NCBI GenBank assembly: GCA_002333095.1 | Contig: DDBK01000101.1 | Location: 1-8,385 of the forward strand | Direction of reading: 5' to 3' | DNA length: 8,385 nt | DNA from: Cellvibrionales bacterium UBA2034 | Lineage (GTDB): Bacteria; Pseudomonadota; Gammaproteobacteria; Pseudomonadales; UBA7239 | In this document: positions 7,353 through 8,385 of the stretch, piece after piece | Numbering within the stretch: the stretch's first letter is position 1 | Layout: every line of letters starts with the position of its first letter | Position numbers and translations under genes: made by a program | The notes under the pieces: generated by a model | What the model was told of the DNA's origin: nothing | Database searches by the model: none | What the model saw: only the letters and a program-made list of their open reading frames with translations

Positions 7353-8357
7353 TCAACGAGGGCGCATGTCGTGCAAGTGTTGTCCAACAGCCAGCCACGC
7401 GCCCAGCATGCCCAGTGTGACGCCCACAAAAATCAGGCTGGCCGCCGTGAAAAAATCCAGGCCAAGTAACACAAAATCAGAATGGTAAAGCGCCGCAAGC
7501 TCTGCAACAGGACGAATAACGCTGTAATAGCCCGCCACCACCAGCAATATTGCAACGATGCCGCCAGACAGGCCAAACCAGAAACCGCTGTATAAAAAAG
7601 GACGACGGACAAACGCATCGGTTGCGCCTACCAGTTTAGCCACAACGATTTCCGCGCGCCTGTTTTCAATTGCCAGCCTTATGGTATTGCCAACGGATAG
7701 CAATGCACCCAATCCCAGCAATGCTGCCAATGCGATGGTGATGCGCTCGCCCAGTTGCATCATCCGGAACAACTTCTGTACCCACTCCATATCAATCTGG
7801 ACGCTGTCTACATAAGGCAGTTTCTTCCAGTTTGTTTGTAGTGTTTGCAAAGTTTCTGCGCGAGTCTCTCTGTTCAACTCAACAACCAGCAAAGGCGGCA
7901 GGGGATTTTCATCCAGTAATTCGAGCGTGCCTGACAATCCTGCGCTTTTTTCAAACGAGGCCAATCCCTGTTCTGGCGTAATCAGGGAAATGCGAACCAC
8001 GTTTGGTTGTTGCTGCAAACTGCTTTGTGTCTGCTGTATTTCTTCAGTAGAAATTTTGCGTTGCAGGAAAACAGACAGGCGAGGCGCGCTGTCCCAGCGT
8101 TCGCCCAGTTGCTGCAGGTTTCCGATAGCAATGTTAAACAGGGCAGGCAGTGCCAGCGTGATGCCGATCACCAGCGCAGTGAGTATGTGTTGCAGTGGTG
8201 CACGTCGTTGCCTGACAAGACTGTCACGCGCCGATTCACGGTGGTGGCTGATCCACGCATCCAGCAGTGCGCGCCAACCTATAGTGGTGGTACTGGCGCC
8301 CCTTGTGGGTTTTTCATTACGAGATGGTTTTTCATTGCGCGCGCCTGATTTTGCCAT
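7353..8357 (-). CDS. ftsX: Cell division ABC transporter-like permease FtsX
   Basis: FtsX is the inner-membrane partner of the ATPase FtsE; in E. coli the complex activates periplasmic cell-wall hydrolysis through EnvC during division. The 334 residues show the FtsX plan: a basic cytoplasmic N-terminal tail (1-55), a first membrane segment (about 58-78, ending near A-L-P-A-L-F-N), a periplasmic domain (about 80-205) and three further membrane segments (about 207-229, 256-278, 302-324). The stretch IRLAIENRRAEIVVAKLVGATDAFVRRPF after segment 2 is characteristic of the FtsX family. The tail holds an 18-bp duplication (RNEKPS, RNEKPT). The ATG at 8357 has GGAG nine bases upstream. Upstream bases probably encode the end of ftsE. 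In many gammaproteobacteria rpoH follows ftsX; here the convergent hrpB does. Confidence 0.97.
   Translation of the reverse strand: MAKSGARNEKPSRNEKPTRGASTTTIGWRALLDAWISHHRESARDSLVRQRRAPLQHILTALVIGITLALPALFNIAIGNLQQLGERWDSAPRLSVFLQRKISTEEIQQTQSSLQQQPNVVRISLITPEQGLASFEKSAGLSGTLELLDENPLPPLLVVELNRETRAETLQTLQTNWKKLPYVDSVQIDMEWVQKLFRMMQLGERITIALAALLGLGALLSVGNTIRLAIENRRAEIVVAKLVGATDAFVRRPFLYSGFWFGLSGGIVAILLVVAGYYSVIRPVAELAALYHSDFVLLGLDFFTAASLIFVGVTLGMLGAWLAVGQHLHDMRPR
8304..8339 (-). repeat. 18-bp tandem duplication in the FtsX N-terminal tail
   Basis: Codons 7-18 of ftsX form two adjacent 18-bp units coding R-N-E-K-P-S and R-N-E-K-P-T. The units differ at a few bases, mostly third codon positions and the last codon. 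The repeat stays in frame and extends a basic, probably disordered cytoplasmic tail. Confidence 0.8.
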
Positions 8358-8359
8358 GT

Positions 8360-8385
8360 CTACAGACTCCGCTCGCCGCCGCGGA
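8360..8385 (-). CDS. ftsE: Probable last codons of ftsE (partial at window edge)
   Basis: On the minus strand one frame reads R-G-G-E-R-S-L then TAG (8362-8360), ending two bases before the ftsX ATG. ftsE almost always sits directly upstream of ftsX with near-zero spacing, and an arginine-rich short tail is plausible for FtsE. The ftsX ribosome binding site GGAG would lie inside these codons, which fits coupled translation. Seven residues cannot prove identity, so the assignment is by position. Confidence 0.4.

Overview
The window looks like chromosome from a gammaproteobacterium at roughly 50% G+C. The TrpE, HrpB and FtsX proteins all read as pseudomonad-type or broader gammaproteobacterial orthologues. 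A secreted, calcium-binding repeat protein next to them would suit a Cellvibrio- or Teredinibacter-like marine or soil polysaccharide degrader, but that placement is inference. No mobile element, rRNA, tRNA or CRISPR array is visible. Coding density is very high; the only intergenic stretch above 15 bp is about 209 bp (4647-4855).

Layout: (1) 1-1641 (+) is the 3' part of a large exported protein with thrombospondin type-3 calcium repeats followed by seven FG-GAP/integrin-alpha-like repeats, enough for one complete seven-bladed propeller. (2) 4761-1652 (-) looks like one transcription unit: a short trp leader peptide with two near-adjacent Trp codons, then trpE, then a Ycf46-type AAA ATPase whose ribosome binding site overlaps the trpE stop. 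(3) 4856-7351 (+) is hrpB, a DEAH-box ATP-dependent helicase transcribed divergently from trpE. (4) 8357-7353 (-) is ftsX, convergent with hrpB with one base between the stop codons; the window edge probably holds the last codons of ftsE.

How the genes relate: trpE commits chorismate to tryptophan synthesis, and the leader peptide indicates ribosome-mediated control by charged tRNA-Trp. The downstream AAA ATPase would share that transcript, which is the most unusual link here. FtsX (with FtsE) works in the divisome. HrpB and the repeat protein look like independent neighbours.

I see no clearly new multi-gene system. The points most worth a second look are the trp leader without a recognisable U-tract terminator, the AAA ATPase coupled to trpE, and the propeller protein with calcium loops in all seven blades.
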